NCBI GenBank assembly: GCA_046347625.1 | Contig: JAXMFU010000001.1 | Coordinates: 434,001-498,000 of the forward strand | Length of the DNA stretch: 64,000 nt | Origin: CAIMUS01 sp046347625 | Lineage (GTDB): Bacteria > Pseudomonadota > Gammaproteobacteria > Competibacterales > Competibacteraceae | Direction of reading: 5' to 3' | Shown: positions 16,629 through 25,314 of the stretch, piece after piece | Layout of the letters: every line of letters begins with the position of its first letter | Numbering within the stretch: the stretch's first letter is position 1 | The notes under the pieces: model-generated | Databases searched by the model: none | The model's input: only the letters and a program-made list of their open reading frames with translations | What the model was told of the DNA's origin: nothing | Translations under genes and position numbers: made by a program

Positions 16629-17071
16629 TTATGCGGTTTCTTGATAAAGCGCAGCCTGCAATTCGTGAACGGCGTTCTTGAAACCGGTGATGCGCATGAT
16701 ATAGCGGCTGTAATGTTGAACCAGGTCGGCATTTTCATCGATCGACGCCTGACGCATACGCGCTGTATGCTCGGTGTCCACGCAGAAAACGATAGTCTTC
16801 TGAAAGCGGTCGCCGCTCTGCTCGAGGTAATCCGATATCCATTTGGCGACCCGTCGGGTGCGCTCGTCGATCACGAGCACACGGTCGAAGTCCTTCTGGT
16901 TGTAATGACGCTCTTCGATCTCCCGGTTGCAGGACGATCTTCTCCTGCATGGGCGCCAGACCCTTCCAGAGCCGGTAGATCGACCATAAGGTCTCCGGCT
17001 TGGGGAAGGCATCCATACCGAGATTCCGCTCGCCCTTGATCCTGGTACAGGATCTTGATGAGAGCTGTCAT
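16629..17071 (-). pseudogene. hsdR: hsdR remnant with internal deletions and frameshifts
   Basis: Pieces of a type I restriction subunit survive in different frames. One is MDAFPKPETLWSIYRLWKG, normally upstream of the helicase motif I region. Another is HYNQKDFDRVLVIDERTRRV with KTIVFCVDTEHTARMRQA and DENADLVQHYSRYIMRITG, from the helicase motif IV area. The Walker A and DEAD boxes and the nuclease domain are gone. The final stop TAA lies three bases before the hsdM start, so the original hsdR-hsdM-hsdS order is kept. Confidence 0.72.
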
Positions 17072-17098
17072 AAGGTAGTCTCATACCAGGTATTTTCG

Positions 17099-17132
17099 GT
17101 AGGATGGGCAAAGCGGAGCGTGCCCATCCTAC
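17099..17132. repeat. GTAGGATGGGCA palindrome (family D)
   Basis: A 34-base perfect-ended stem: GTAGGATGGGCA, AAGCGGAGCG, TGCCCATCCTAC. Variants are at 53128-53161 (GTAGGCTGGGCA...), 29902-30005 and 38033-38131, the latter two with longer double-arm structures. Belongs to the GTAG-headed group. Confidence 0.75.
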
Positions 17133-17245
17133 TATGACGATAGCGGGTCGGTTGGAGAACCGACAGTGGCTGAAGAATATAGTAAGATTTCATGCGACAG
17201 TATTGTACGTCACCCACACGGGCGACCCATCGAACCTGGAGAGAT

Positions 17246-17806
17246 ATGCTGCTCAGCCGCAAACGTGAAAAGCTAATCAACGCGATTATCTATTTCGCCG
17301 AACACACACAGTACTTGGGTAAGATCAAGCTGTTTAAACTGCTGTATCTGCTCGACTTCGAGCATTTCCGCATGACCGGACGGAGTGTGACAGGGCTGAA
17401 CTATCACGCCTGGAAATATGGCCCGGTGCCGGTTGCACTCTACCAGGAATGGGACGACCCCGAGCCCGATTTGGCAGCAGCCATCACCATCCAGCCGGAA
17501 CGGGTCATCGATTTCGTGCGTGAAACGGTCATCCCGCAAGCCGAGTTCGACGATAGCCATTTCTCCAAGCGTGAACTACGCATCATGGCGGAGTTGGCCG
17601 ACAAATACCGTGATGGTCAATCGCCCAAGATGATCGATGTTACTCATGCTGAGAATGGTGCTTGGGCAAAAATTTGGAATGAAGGCCGGGGCTTTGACCA
17701 GCCCATCTCTTACACCCTTGCTATCGAAGACGACGATCCCAATCGAGAAGCCATCCTCGAAGCAGCACGGGAATACGAGGCCATGGCACGCACGGATAGA
17801 TGTTGA
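17246..17806 (+). CDS. Panacea (DUF4065/SocA-like) domain protein, likely antitoxin
   Basis: A 186-residue protein with the Panacea fold signature: KLINAIIYFAEHTQYLGKIKLFKLLYLLDFEHFRMTGRSVTGLNYHAWKYGPVP near the N-terminus, then a helical half ending IMAELADKYRD...ENGAWAKIWNEG. Panacea domains act as antitoxin modules neutralising many unrelated toxins, and also occur as GepA/SocA-type proteins. The ATG at 17246 has GGAGAG just upstream, better than the ATG at 17192. The next gene begins one base after its stop. Antitoxin function is inferred from family and arrangement. Confidence 0.75.
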   Translation: MLLSRKREKLINAIIYFAEHTQYLGKIKLFKLLYLLDFEHFRMTGRSVTGLNYHAWKYGPVPVALYQEWDDPEPDLAAAITIQPERVIDFVRETVIPQAEFDDSHFSKRELRIMAELADKYRDGQSPKMIDVTHAENGAWAKIWNEGRGFDQPISYTLAIEDDDPNREAILEAAREYEAMARTDRC

Positions 17807-17807
17807 T

Positions 17808-18260
17808 ATGCCGATGGGTTTGCCTGTGGATCTTGCCCCCGGACGAATCTATCGCCACGATCGGTTTTATAAGGATGAAAATGGCAAGTGGCAGATCAAG
17901 TATCTGCTGGTACTCACCACTTCCCCCGACGGTGATGTTGTTTTCCGGCTGTTAACCAGCCGTGCCCATGGCCGGCCGGAAAATCCGCGGTGTTATTTAG
18001 GTTACCCTTATCCTGGCTTCTTTCTGGGCTATTTGGGTGGGGAACTGACGGCAAAAAGCTGGCTCGACCTACGAATACAGGACGATTACGACAATACTGC
18101 GTTTGCGAACGATCAGGCGGCAGGCTGTTTGACGCTTATCTTTACACTGCCGCTGGTGACGTTCTGCGAGGCTCTTGATTGTGTCGCCGGTGCCGATGAC
18201 ACCACCCGGCAGCAAGAACGCCTGATCCGTAATCAACGCACAGCATTGAATTGCCCATAG
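17808..18260 (+). CDS. Unknown partner of the Panacea gene, candidate toxin
   Basis: A 150-residue protein I do not recognise. It starts MPMGLPVDLAPGRIYRHDRF, followed by strands WQIKYLLVLTTSPDGDVVFRLLTS, an aromatic/Gly segment CYLGYPYPGFFLGYLGG, and a helix with a Cys pair near TFCEALDC. The opening (APGxIY...KYLLVL) faintly recalls the beta barrel of PemK/MazF toxins, but catalytic residues cannot be aligned by eye. Tight coupling to an upstream Panacea antitoxin gene makes a toxin role the best hypothesis. It ends about 160 bases from the tRNA-Pro 3' end. Confidence 0.6.
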   Translation: MPMGLPVDLAPGRIYRHDRFYKDENGKWQIKYLLVLTTSPDGDVVFRLLTSRAHGRPENPRCYLGYPYPGFFLGYLGGELTAKSWLDLRIQDDYDNTAFANDQAAGCLTLIFTLPLVTFCEALDCVAGADDTTRQQERLIRNQRTALNCP

Positions 18261-18378
18261 AGCAAAATAACCGGTGAGCGTAAACAGCAATATTCCCTCC
18301 GAGATATCCTGACGACCAGACCGGGGCTGAAACTGTGCCGTTTGGTCCCCCAATGGTCCCCCAGATGAGTTACAAACT

Positions 18379-18411
18379 AAAAAAGGGCTGCAAGCAAGCT
18401 TGCAACCCTTT
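18379..18411 (-). terminator. Rho-independent terminator of tRNA-Pro
   Basis: On the minus strand AAAGGGTTGCAAGC pairs with GCTTGCAGCCCTTT (one mismatch) around a TT loop, followed by a T run. It lies eight bases after the CCA end of the tRNA, the expected position. Confidence 0.85.
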
Positions 18412-18419
18412 GATTTGAC

Positions 18420-18496
<77 letters not shown>

Positions 18497-18553
18497 TGAA
18501 TTAGGAAAGGCTGACTATGATACCCCAAGTCACCCGGATTGCAAGCCCGGCTA

Positions 18554-18735
18554 ACGTCGCTCAACTCAACGCCTGCGCCAAATCCGGTAGGTCGGGTTAG
18601 GCGCGCCGACTCCACAAGGAGAGTAACCGACAGCCGGTTATTCTTAATGCGCCAAATCCGGTAGGTCGGGTTAGGCGCGCCGACCGCCGAACGACGGAAG
18701 TTGGCAGGAACAGGCCGGCGCGCCGTAACCCGACA
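18554..18735. repeat. Family A palindromes joined to copies of the metB-like 3' end
   Basis: A complete family A element (18661-18735) and a truncated one (18587-18633) are each preceded by GCGCCAAATCCG. The same 12 bases occur inside the last codons of the neighbouring PLP-enzyme gene (about 18763-18774). The first copy extends to CAACGCCTGCGCCAAATCCG and would still encode DLAQAL plus a stop, so a piece of the gene end was duplicated with the repeat. Confidence 0.75.
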
Positions 18736-18748
18736 TTGTGGCTCCCGC

Positions 18749-19912
18749 TCAATTCAGCGCCTGCGCCAAATCCGCCAGCAGGTCATCGATATCTTCGATA
18801 CCTACCGAGAGCCGCACCAGACCGTCGTCGATCCCCAGTTCGGCGCGTTTCTCCGCCGGGATCGAGGCATGGGTCATGATGCCCGGATGCTCGATCAGAC
18901 TTTCCACGCCCCCCAGACTTTCCGCCAGGGCGAAAATCCGGCAACGTTCCAGAAATCGTCGCGCCGGTTCCAGACCACCCCGCAACACCGCCGTCACCAT
19001 TCCCCCGAAGGCCCGCATCTGCCGCTTGGCCAATTCGTGTTGTGGATGACTGCCAAGACCGGGGTAATAGACCTTTTCGATCCGGGGATGGACGGTGAGC
19101 CATTCGGCAATGTGCCGGGCATTGACACAATGCCGTTCCATCCGCAGCGCCAGGGTTTTCAGACCCCGCAGGGCCAGAAAACTGTCGAACGGGCCGGCAA
19201 TACCACCCACGGCATTGTGCAGATAGGCCAACCGTTCCGCCAAGTCGGGATTATCGCCTACGATCACCACGCCGCCGACCATGTCCGAATGGCCGTTGAG
19301 GTACTTGGTCGCCGAGTGCATCACCAGATCGAAGCCCAGTTCCAACGGGCGCTGGATCCAGGGTGAGGCGAAGGTGTTGTCCGCTACCGTCAAGATACCG
19401 TGGTGTTTGCCGGTCGCGGCCAGTTGCGATAAATCCACCAGCTTGAGCAGTGGGTTGCTGGGTGATTCCACCCAGATCATCCGGGTGTTCGGGCGGATTG
19501 CCGTTGCCACTACCTTAGGATCGGCCATATCCACAAAACTGAACTCCAGCCCGGCGGAACGGCGGCGGACATTCTCGAACAGGCGATACGTGCCGCCATA
19601 GACGTCGTCCATGCACAGCACATGACTGCCGCTGTCCAGCAGTTCCAACACGGTGGCGGTAGCCGCCATGCCCGAAGCAAAGGCGAAACCGCTTCGTCCC
19701 CCTTCCAGATCGGCGATACAGCGTTCATAGGCCATCCGGGTCGGATTCTGGGTGCGGGAATATTCATAACCCCGATGCCGACCCGGACTCGCCTGCACAT
19801 AGGTGGACGTGGCGTAGATCGGCATCATGATAGCGCCGGTCGTGGGGTCCGGTTCCTGGCCGGCGTGCACCGCGCGGGTGGAGAAACCGAGTGAATTCGT
19901 TTGAGCCGGCAT
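18749..19912 (-). CDS. Cystathionine gamma-synthase/lyase-type PLP enzyme
   Basis: A 387-residue member of the Cys/Met metabolism PLP family (MetB/MetC/CGL). Motifs: YSRTQNPTRMAYERCIADLEGG, FASGMAATATVLELLDSGSHV, the WVESPSNPLLKLVDL segment, the Asp in TVADNTFASPW, and the PLP-binding Lys in MHSATKYLNGHSDMVGG. The C-terminus has ESLGGVESLIEHPGIMTH and RLSVGIED. Members interconvert cysteine and homocysteine through cystathionine; sequence alone does not separate synthase from lyase. The start is MPAQTNSLGFSTRAVHAGQE at 19912. dsbD lies 50 bases upstream on the same strand. Confidence 0.9.
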   Translation of the reverse strand: MPAQTNSLGFSTRAVHAGQEPDPTTGAIMMPIYATSTYVQASPGRHRGYEYSRTQNPTRMAYERCIADLEGGRSGFAFASGMAATATVLELLDSGSHVLCMDDVYGGTYRLFENVRRRSAGLEFSFVDMADPKVVATAIRPNTRMIWVESPSNPLLKLVDLSQLAATGKHHGILTVADNTFASPWIQRPLELGFDLVMHSATKYLNGHSDMVGGVVIVGDNPDLAERLAYLHNAVGGIAGPFDSFLALRGLKTLALRMERHCVNARHIAEWLTVHPRIEKVYYPGLGSHPQHELAKRQMRAFGGMVTAVLRGGLEPARRFLERCRIFALAESLGGVESLIEHPGIMTHASIPAEKRAELGIDDGLVRLSVGIEDIDDLLADLAQALN

Positions 19913-19962
19913 AGTCAGTACCTGTACAAACGGATTAGCAAAATTTCTGTGTTCTTTCCAGT

Positions 19963-22287
19963 TCAATCCAAAGCGCGTAACACCTGCTCCAGATGGGCCT
20001 TGAAAGTCTCCGCCGGCATATAGCCCACCACCCGGTAAGCACGGCGCTCGCGGCCATCGGGACCGAAAAACAGGACGGCGGGCGGACCCAGAACGCCGAA
20101 ATGCTGTAATAGCGCCTGATCGGGCGCAGCGTTGGCGGTCACATCGGCCTGTAGCGTTATCACCTTGCCCAAGGTGGCCTGTACCGCCGGGTCGCCGAAG
20201 GTGTATTGCTCCAGTTCCTTGCAGGAGACGCACCAGTCGGCATAGAAATCCAGCATAACGGGACGGCCGTTGGCCTGGCGTAGTTCCGCTTCCAGTTCGG
20301 CCAGTGTTTTAACCGGGCGGAATGAAGTCGGCTGTGAAGTGGCGCCGGCAATCAGACTCACCCCGCGCAGGGGTTGCAGCACATCCCGGCCACCGGATGC
20401 GACCCCGACCAGCAGCAGAATCCCGTAAATCAGCAGGACCACGCCTAAACCCTTGATGCAAATCCGCCAGCCGGGTGTCGTGGTTTCCATCGGTTGCAGC
20501 GCGCCCAGGTAAACGGCACAGACAATCAACAAGACGGCCCACAGTACCATGATCAGTGCCGCCGGTAGAATCCGTGCCAGTAACCACAGGGCCATCGCCA
20601 GCAGGACCACTCCGAAAAGATTTCGGATTTGTTCCATCCAGTGGCCGGCTCTGGGCAGTAGGCGCCCGGCGGAAGCACCGACCAGTAACAGGGGTGCGCC
20701 CATGCCTAGACCCAGGGCAAACAGAGCACCCGCACCCAGCAGGGTATCGCCCGTACCGGCGATCACCGCCAGCGCGCCCACCAACGGCGGTGCTACGCAG
20801 GGACTGACGATCAGCGCCGACAACAGCCCCATTGCGGCTACACTCAGATAATGGCCGCCGTGCTGGCGGTGACTGTATTGGTCGAGCCGATCGCGCCAGC
20901 GGCTGGGCAATTGCAGATCGTAAAAACCGAACATCGACAGGGCCAGCACCACGAACAGGGCGCTGGTGGCGCCGATAATCCAGGGATTTTGAAACCATGC
21001 CTGAATATTTTTTCCCAGTAAGGCTGCCAGCACGCCCGCTACGGTATAGGCCGCCGCCATGGCGAGTACATAGGTCAGTGACAGCAGCAAAGCCCGGCGG
21101 GTGCCGACATGGCTTCCCCGGCCGACAATCAGGCCGGAGAGAATCGGCACCATGGGCAGAATGCAGGGAGTAAAGGCCAGCAGCAGGCCAAAACCGAAGA
21201 ACGCCGGCATTGCCCAGAACCGCTGTTCGCTCAGCAACCGCGCTATCCGGTCCTGTTCCGCTTCCACGGGGGCGGCCTCGGCCGTCTGGACCGGTGTCAC
21301 CGGCGCGGCGACGGGCAAGGCCGCCAGCATAACCGGTAGGGTACGGCTGATTGGTGGATAGCATACCCCGAGGGCTTCCGCGCAACCCTGGTAACTCACC
21401 TGGACATCGATGGTACGGTCGCCCCGGTCGGCGCCTTGCAGTTGCGCGAGTGCGCTGGCCTGGCGATAAAAGACTTGACGACGCCCGAAATGTGCATCCT
21501 CGGTCGTTTCTCCCGGCGGCAGGTCCACCGTCTGAATAGCGAGATCGGGGGCATCGCGTAGATCGAGCTTGATTTTATCCTTGTAAAGATAATAGCCGTC
21601 GGCAATATCCCAGTGGACCTTGAAAGTGCGCGGGCCGGTGGTCGTAATCGACAGCATGAAAGCCTGATCCGGTTCCAGTAGATTATCCTCGAGCGGGCCG
21701 CGCAGGGAGTCGGTTTTGACAAGCGTTCGGAAATCGGCTTGTGAGGAAGCCGGCGAAAACGCCGGTTCCATGGCCGGCGGCTCGGAAGCATTCTCTGTCC
21801 GGTCACCGGTAGCGAGCAGCGCTTTAGTGGGCAGGGCGACAGCCACGATTCGAGTTTGGGGTGGATAGCAGAAACCGCTATCGGCGCAACCCTGGGAGAC
21901 GGCCTTTAACTCGACCGTGGCAGGGGCGCCGACTTCCCGCGATACCGGAATTTCGACGCGGACGTTGTGGTGGTAGGTTTCCACCGCCCCGGCAAATTTA
22001 TCCTGCTTGACGATACCCGCCGGAAAGCGCGGTTCGCCCAGCCGGATGCCGGGGGTGGAAGTACTGAACCTGAAGCGCTCCCGATACAGATAATGGCCCT
22101 CGGCGATAGACCATTGCGCCGTTATCGTGGCCGTATCCTGAGCCGTAACGGTAAGCACAAAAGCCTGATCGGCGGTCAGCAGATCGGCTTCGTCGAGGGC
22201 AAGCGTGCTGCGCGGCAACAGAGTCAGGAGGCTCAAGCCCAGGTATAGAACAATCAGTTGAATGAATCGGTGCCGAGTGTCAGTCAT
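19963..22287 (-). CDS. dsbD: Thiol:disulfide interchange protein DsbD with two periplasmic alpha domains
   Basis: Carries electrons from cytoplasmic thioredoxin to periplasmic disulfide isomerase and cytochrome-maturation partners. A signal peptide (1-31) is followed by two DsbD-alpha domains in tandem. The first is about 33-160, with Cys 134/140 in QGCADSGFCYPP; the second is about 195-325, with Cys 302/309 in QGCAEALGVCYPP. The membrane domain starts near 358 and holds the Cys of FTPCILPMVP (375) and VSPCVAPPLVG (497). The C-terminal thioredoxin-like gamma domain has WCVSCK (686/689). At 774 residues it is about 200 longer than E. coli DsbD because of the extra alpha domain. Confidence 0.93.
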   Translation of the reverse strand: MTDTRHRFIQLIVLYLGLSLLTLLPRSTLALDEADLLTADQAFVLTVTAQDTATITAQWSIAEGHYLYRERFRFSTSTPGIRLGEPRFPAGIVKQDKFAGAVETYHHNVRVEIPVSREVGAPATVELKAVSQGCADSGFCYPPQTRIVAVALPTKALLATGDRTENASEPPAMEPAFSPASSQADFRTLVKTDSLRGPLEDNLLEPDQAFMLSITTTGPRTFKVHWDIADGYYLYKDKIKLDLRDAPDLAIQTVDLPPGETTEDAHFGRRQVFYRQASALAQLQGADRGDRTIDVQVSYQGCAEALGVCYPPISRTLPVMLAALPVAAPVTPVQTAEAAPVEAEQDRIARLLSEQRFWAMPAFFGFGLLLAFTPCILPMVPILSGLIVGRGSHVGTRRALLLSLTYVLAMAAAYTVAGVLAALLGKNIQAWFQNPWIIGATSALFVVLALSMFGFYDLQLPSRWRDRLDQYSHRQHGGHYLSVAAMGLLSALIVSPCVAPPLVGALAVIAGTGDTLLGAGALFALGLGMGAPLLLVGASAGRLLPRAGHWMEQIRNLFGVVLLAMALWLLARILPAALIMVLWAVLLIVCAVYLGALQPMETTTPGWRICIKGLGVVLLIYGILLLVGVASGGRDVLQPLRGVSLIAGATSQPTSFRPVKTLAELEAELRQANGRPVMLDFYADWCVSCKELEQYTFGDPAVQATLGKVITLQADVTANAAPDQALLQHFGVLGPPAVLFFGPDGRERRAYRVVGYMPAETFKAHLEQVLRALD

Positions 22288-22495
22288 CAGGATTTAAAAA
22301 TGTTGGCTGCCATCATTTGACGACTTATTATTGAAAATATAAGCGCTGTACGCTGTGAGATATATCAAAGTAACGTGGATTCAGGGATTATCCGCGGTCG
22401 AATGGCTCCAGGTTGGACCGGAATCGCCCACCGAACTGATCATGAAAGCTTAGATAAGACAAGCTGAGATGAATTCCAAGCGGCAACTCGAAAGA

Positions 22496-24442
22496 TCAGT
22501 GGGCTTCCAAGCCGGGCGTCAGCCGTAACCCAACGAGCACCGGGTCGTGATCCGAAGCCCGGTAAGGATCCGGGCTGTAGTAGCCGGGCGGATTGTATTC
22601 CTGGTTATAGTCGAACACCGCGGGCTCGTCGGTATCGATATGCCAGATGGCAATTCCGCTGACCTTGTCCGCAAGATCGGTCGTTGCCAGGGCATGATCC
22701 AGATAACCCGCCGATCCATCAAAAGTATAAGAGTAAGCGGATTCTCCGATAAACCGCCGCACCAGATTGATATAGCCTTGCTGCTCCAACAGGGCGATCG
22801 GGTCTTCCCCGGCATAGGCGTTCAGATCGCCGATAATCAGAAAATCCGCAGCCCGACTCTGCGTCGGGTCGGTGGCCAGCCAATCGGCCAGTTCCCGCGC
22901 CGCCTCGCCGCGGCGCTGATTCCAGGCGCCCTGGCCATGGCTGACTTCGGGCGTGTTGCCCTCCGTAGGCCGACCGGAAGCACGCTTCGATTTGAAGTGA
23001 TTGACCACGACCGTAAAGCGTCCTCCCCCGGCCAATTCCTGAAAGGTTTGCGCCAGCGGCGGGCGATTATAGCCGCCGTCGCCCCCTTGGGATTCGGCCT
23101 GCGTGGAAGCAAACGCGCCCGTCGTCAGGACCGCCGCCGCTCCTACCGGCTTGACGGTGGCCGGCTTGTAGATCAGGCCGACAGCAATGGCGTCGATACC
23201 CAGGAACGGCAGACCGGGATCGATATAAGCATAACGGCCCGGCCCCGGCGCCGCATTGAGCGCCTCGACCAGATCGCGAAGCGCGCCGCCCGCACCATAA
23301 CCGTTGTTCTCCACTTCCGTCAGGCCGACGATATCGGCATCGATGGCTTTCAATGTCGCTACGATCTTGGTGCGCTGGCGCTCGAACTCACCGGCATTGT
23401 TCGCGCCCCGGCAGGGAAGCCTGGCCGGGCCACACCTCGCACCGTCCCTATTCAAGGTCGTGAAATAATTGAGCACATTGAAACCGGCCACTTTGAGCGT
23501 GCCGCCGACCGCCGGCGGCACGGGTGAGCGCGGATTGATTGGGGTGAAGACCGGTGGAACGGTAGGTTGTAAGCGGTAACCCGGAGTCGGCGGTCTGGCC
23601 GAATCGATCCGGCCCTGGTCCAGTATGCCGGCCAGCCCGGTAACCGTATCGCCCGCGCGAATGAGACGTGGTGGCGGCGGACCGAGATAGGGCACGGGAT
23701 TGGGGTTATCGCCCAGGGGATCGACCTCCCGGCCGTCATCCAATACCAGCATACGACGGGCATTGCTCGCCGCCAACGCCCGTGCCGCCGCCGAGTCCGG
23801 TGGAAACTGATGGGTCGGCTGATACAGCCGACCCGGCTTGCCCCACTCATCCGGTGCGGCCAGCGTCATCTGGCCGTAGCGGCCCAGAAGATAAGTCTGG
23901 CTGATGGTCAACGGACCTTGGATGGCCACCAGCATGGCTTCATAACGCTCCAGACCGCCATCGACCGCTGCCGGCAGGCTGAGCTTTACCGGACTTGGCG
24001 GGACACCGCCTGAACATTTATGCACCGTGGTGATCTCCTTCAGTTCGGTAAGACCGTTGAACTCGGCTACCGTACCGGTGACCCGAACGCGCTCACCGGC
24101 ACCGACCGGCACGCCGAAGCCCCTGTCATAAATAAAGATTCCTTCCGAAGTCGCCGGCTCGTCATCCTGCCGGTCGGCTTCCGCCTGGATAAAGAAACCG
24201 CGCAAACCCTTGCGGCTGTCCTGAAAGGAAGCGCTTACCACCCCTTCGACCGTGAGCGCAACGCCAACGAAGGGACTGACGGTACCGCTGCCCTGCACGG
24301 TATGGATCGGCGTGGCCGGTGCGCCACATACTGTATGATTATCCGGCGCGTTTCCGACCGGACCCGATCCCGCCCATCCCAGCAGGGCTATGCCGCCAAA
24401 AATGAGCGCTCTTCCCGGCCACCGCATGGCAATGCCCGGCAA
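22496..24442 (-). CDS. ExeM/NucH-type secreted endonuclease/exonuclease/phosphatase
   Basis: A 648-residue exported protein. The N-terminus MRWPGRALIFGGIALLGWAG is a signal sequence. Residues about 40-300 carry OB-like segments (VEGVVSASFQDSRKGLRGFFIQ, VRVTGTVAEFNGLTEL) seen in ExeM/NucH nucleases. The EEP catalytic domain (about 310-645) shows VAGFNVLNYFTT, IVGLTEVENNGY, NHFKSKRASGRP, IIGDLNAYAGEDP and YRASDHDPVLVGL. Such enzymes degrade extracellular DNA, as in biofilm remodelling or nutrient use. No C-terminal membrane anchor or sorting signal is evident. It lies five bases downstream of the SnoaL-like gene. Confidence 0.85.
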   Translation of the reverse strand: MPGIAMRWPGRALIFGGIALLGWAGSGPVGNAPDNHTVCGAPATPIHTVQGSGTVSPFVGVALTVEGVVSASFQDSRKGLRGFFIQAEADRQDDEPATSEGIFIYDRGFGVPVGAGERVRVTGTVAEFNGLTELKEITTVHKCSGGVPPSPVKLSLPAAVDGGLERYEAMLVAIQGPLTISQTYLLGRYGQMTLAAPDEWGKPGRLYQPTHQFPPDSAAARALAASNARRMLVLDDGREVDPLGDNPNPVPYLGPPPPRLIRAGDTVTGLAGILDQGRIDSARPPTPGYRLQPTVPPVFTPINPRSPVPPAVGGTLKVAGFNVLNYFTTLNRDGARCGPARLPCRGANNAGEFERQRTKIVATLKAIDADIVGLTEVENNGYGAGGALRDLVEALNAAPGPGRYAYIDPGLPFLGIDAIAVGLIYKPATVKPVGAAAVLTTGAFASTQAESQGGDGGYNRPPLAQTFQELAGGGRFTVVVNHFKSKRASGRPTEGNTPEVSHGQGAWNQRRGEAARELADWLATDPTQSRAADFLIIGDLNAYAGEDPIALLEQQGYINLVRRFIGESAYSYTFDGSAGYLDHALATTDLADKVSGIAIWHIDTDEPAVFDYNQEYNPPGYYSPDPYRASDHDPVLVGLRLTPGLEAH

Positions 24443-24447
24443 GCGGC

Positions 24448-24885
24448 TTAAAAGCGGATGGAAAGGGCATCGAACACATCCTGGCCCATGCCGTGCAGCA
24501 TGCTCAGGACATCCCAGTTATCCCAGGACTCCTGAATCTTACCGTCAACAAAGCGATGGATACTGATACCGGTAATCTGCATGACCTGGCCGCTGGGGGC
24601 GATACTCCGGAAGGCGCCTTTATGGGTGCCGCGGGCCGTCCAGCGGGTAGCGACTTTATCGCCTTCGGCGATCTGATCCTCGATCGTAAATGTGGCATCC
24701 GGAAAGGCCAGGCGTTGCAGCATCACGAACTGCTTGAAAGCAGCGGCACCCTGGATTTCCCCACCACCGGAGGCAATATGGCCGACATAGTCGGGAGCAT
24801 GCAGCTCATCGACGACAGCCAGATTTTCCTTGTTCCAGATCTCTTCGAAGTTACGGCGAACGATGGCTTTGTTGGCGTCCGACAT
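24448..24885 (-). CDS. SnoaL-like ester cyclase family protein
   Basis: A 145-residue cone-fold protein of the SnoaL/NTF2 superfamily: AIVRRNFEEIWNKENLAVVDELHAPDYVGH, AAFKQFVMLQRLAFPDATFTIEDQIAEGDKVATRWTARGTH, and MQITGISIHRFVDGKIQESWDNWD. Family members include polyketide cyclases, but most bacterial ones have no known substrate. No signal peptide. Gene spacing suggests co-transcription with the downstream nuclease, though a functional link is not obvious. Confidence 0.8.
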   Translation of the reverse strand: MSDANKAIVRRNFEEIWNKENLAVVDELHAPDYVGHIASGGGEIQGAAAFKQFVMLQRLAFPDATFTIEDQIAEGDKVATRWTARGTHKGAFRSIAPSGQVMQITGISIHRFVDGKIQESWDNWDVLSMLHGMGQDVFDALSIRF

Positions 24886-24898
24886 GGGCTGATCTTGA

Positions 24899-25136
24899 GG
24901 TTAAAGGTTACAAGGTTAAAGGCTAAAGGCTATAGCGCTTGTAGGAGCGAGCTGGCTTGCGAACCGCGCCGGCTTGCCGGCGACCGCTCTCCGTGAGGTC
25001 GTAATTCTTAGTTTAGACACTCGACTGCTGGTATGCTAGTGTGGTTGTAGGCCGGAATAAGCGTAGCTTGCGGAGCGTTTCCGGCGCTTGTGAGATGCCG
25101 GAAACAGCCGCCGGGGGCGGCCTTATTCCGGCCTAC
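24899..25136. repeat. Mixed repeats: AAGGTTA heptamers, family C and family B palindromes
   Basis: The gap starts with imperfect AAGGTTA/AAGGCTA heptamers (24899-24935). A family C copy follows at 24941-24990 (GTAGGAGCGAGCTGGC...). A complete family B copy is at 25047-25136 (GTAGGCCGGAATAAG...CTTATTCCGGCCTAC). No gene is visible here. Confidence 0.75.
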
Positions 25137-25138
25137 GG

Positions 25139-25313
25139 CTCCTAACTCCTAACTCCTAACTCCTAACTCCTAACTCCTAACTCCTAACTCCTAACTCCTA
25201 CCTCCTACCTCCTAACTCCTAACTCCTACCTCCTACCTCCTAACTCCTAACTCCTAACTCCTACCTCCTAACTCCTAACTCCTACCTCCTAACTCCTAAC
25301 TCCTAACTCCTAA
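25139..25313. repeat. Twenty-five tandem heptamers CTCCTA(A/C)
   Basis: 175 bases made of exactly 25 units of CTCCTAA or CTCCTAC, without interruption. The last unit ends one base before the ATG of the acetyl-CoA hydrolase gene. In mRNA sense the units resemble the anti-Shine-Dalgarno end of 16S rRNA (CCUCC), so no normal ribosome binding site exists for that gene. Confidence 0.9.
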
Positions 25314-25314
25314 T

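Noticed and set aside
25139..25313. CRISPR-like array
   Set aside because: The units are 7 bases with no spacers; it is a simple tandem array.
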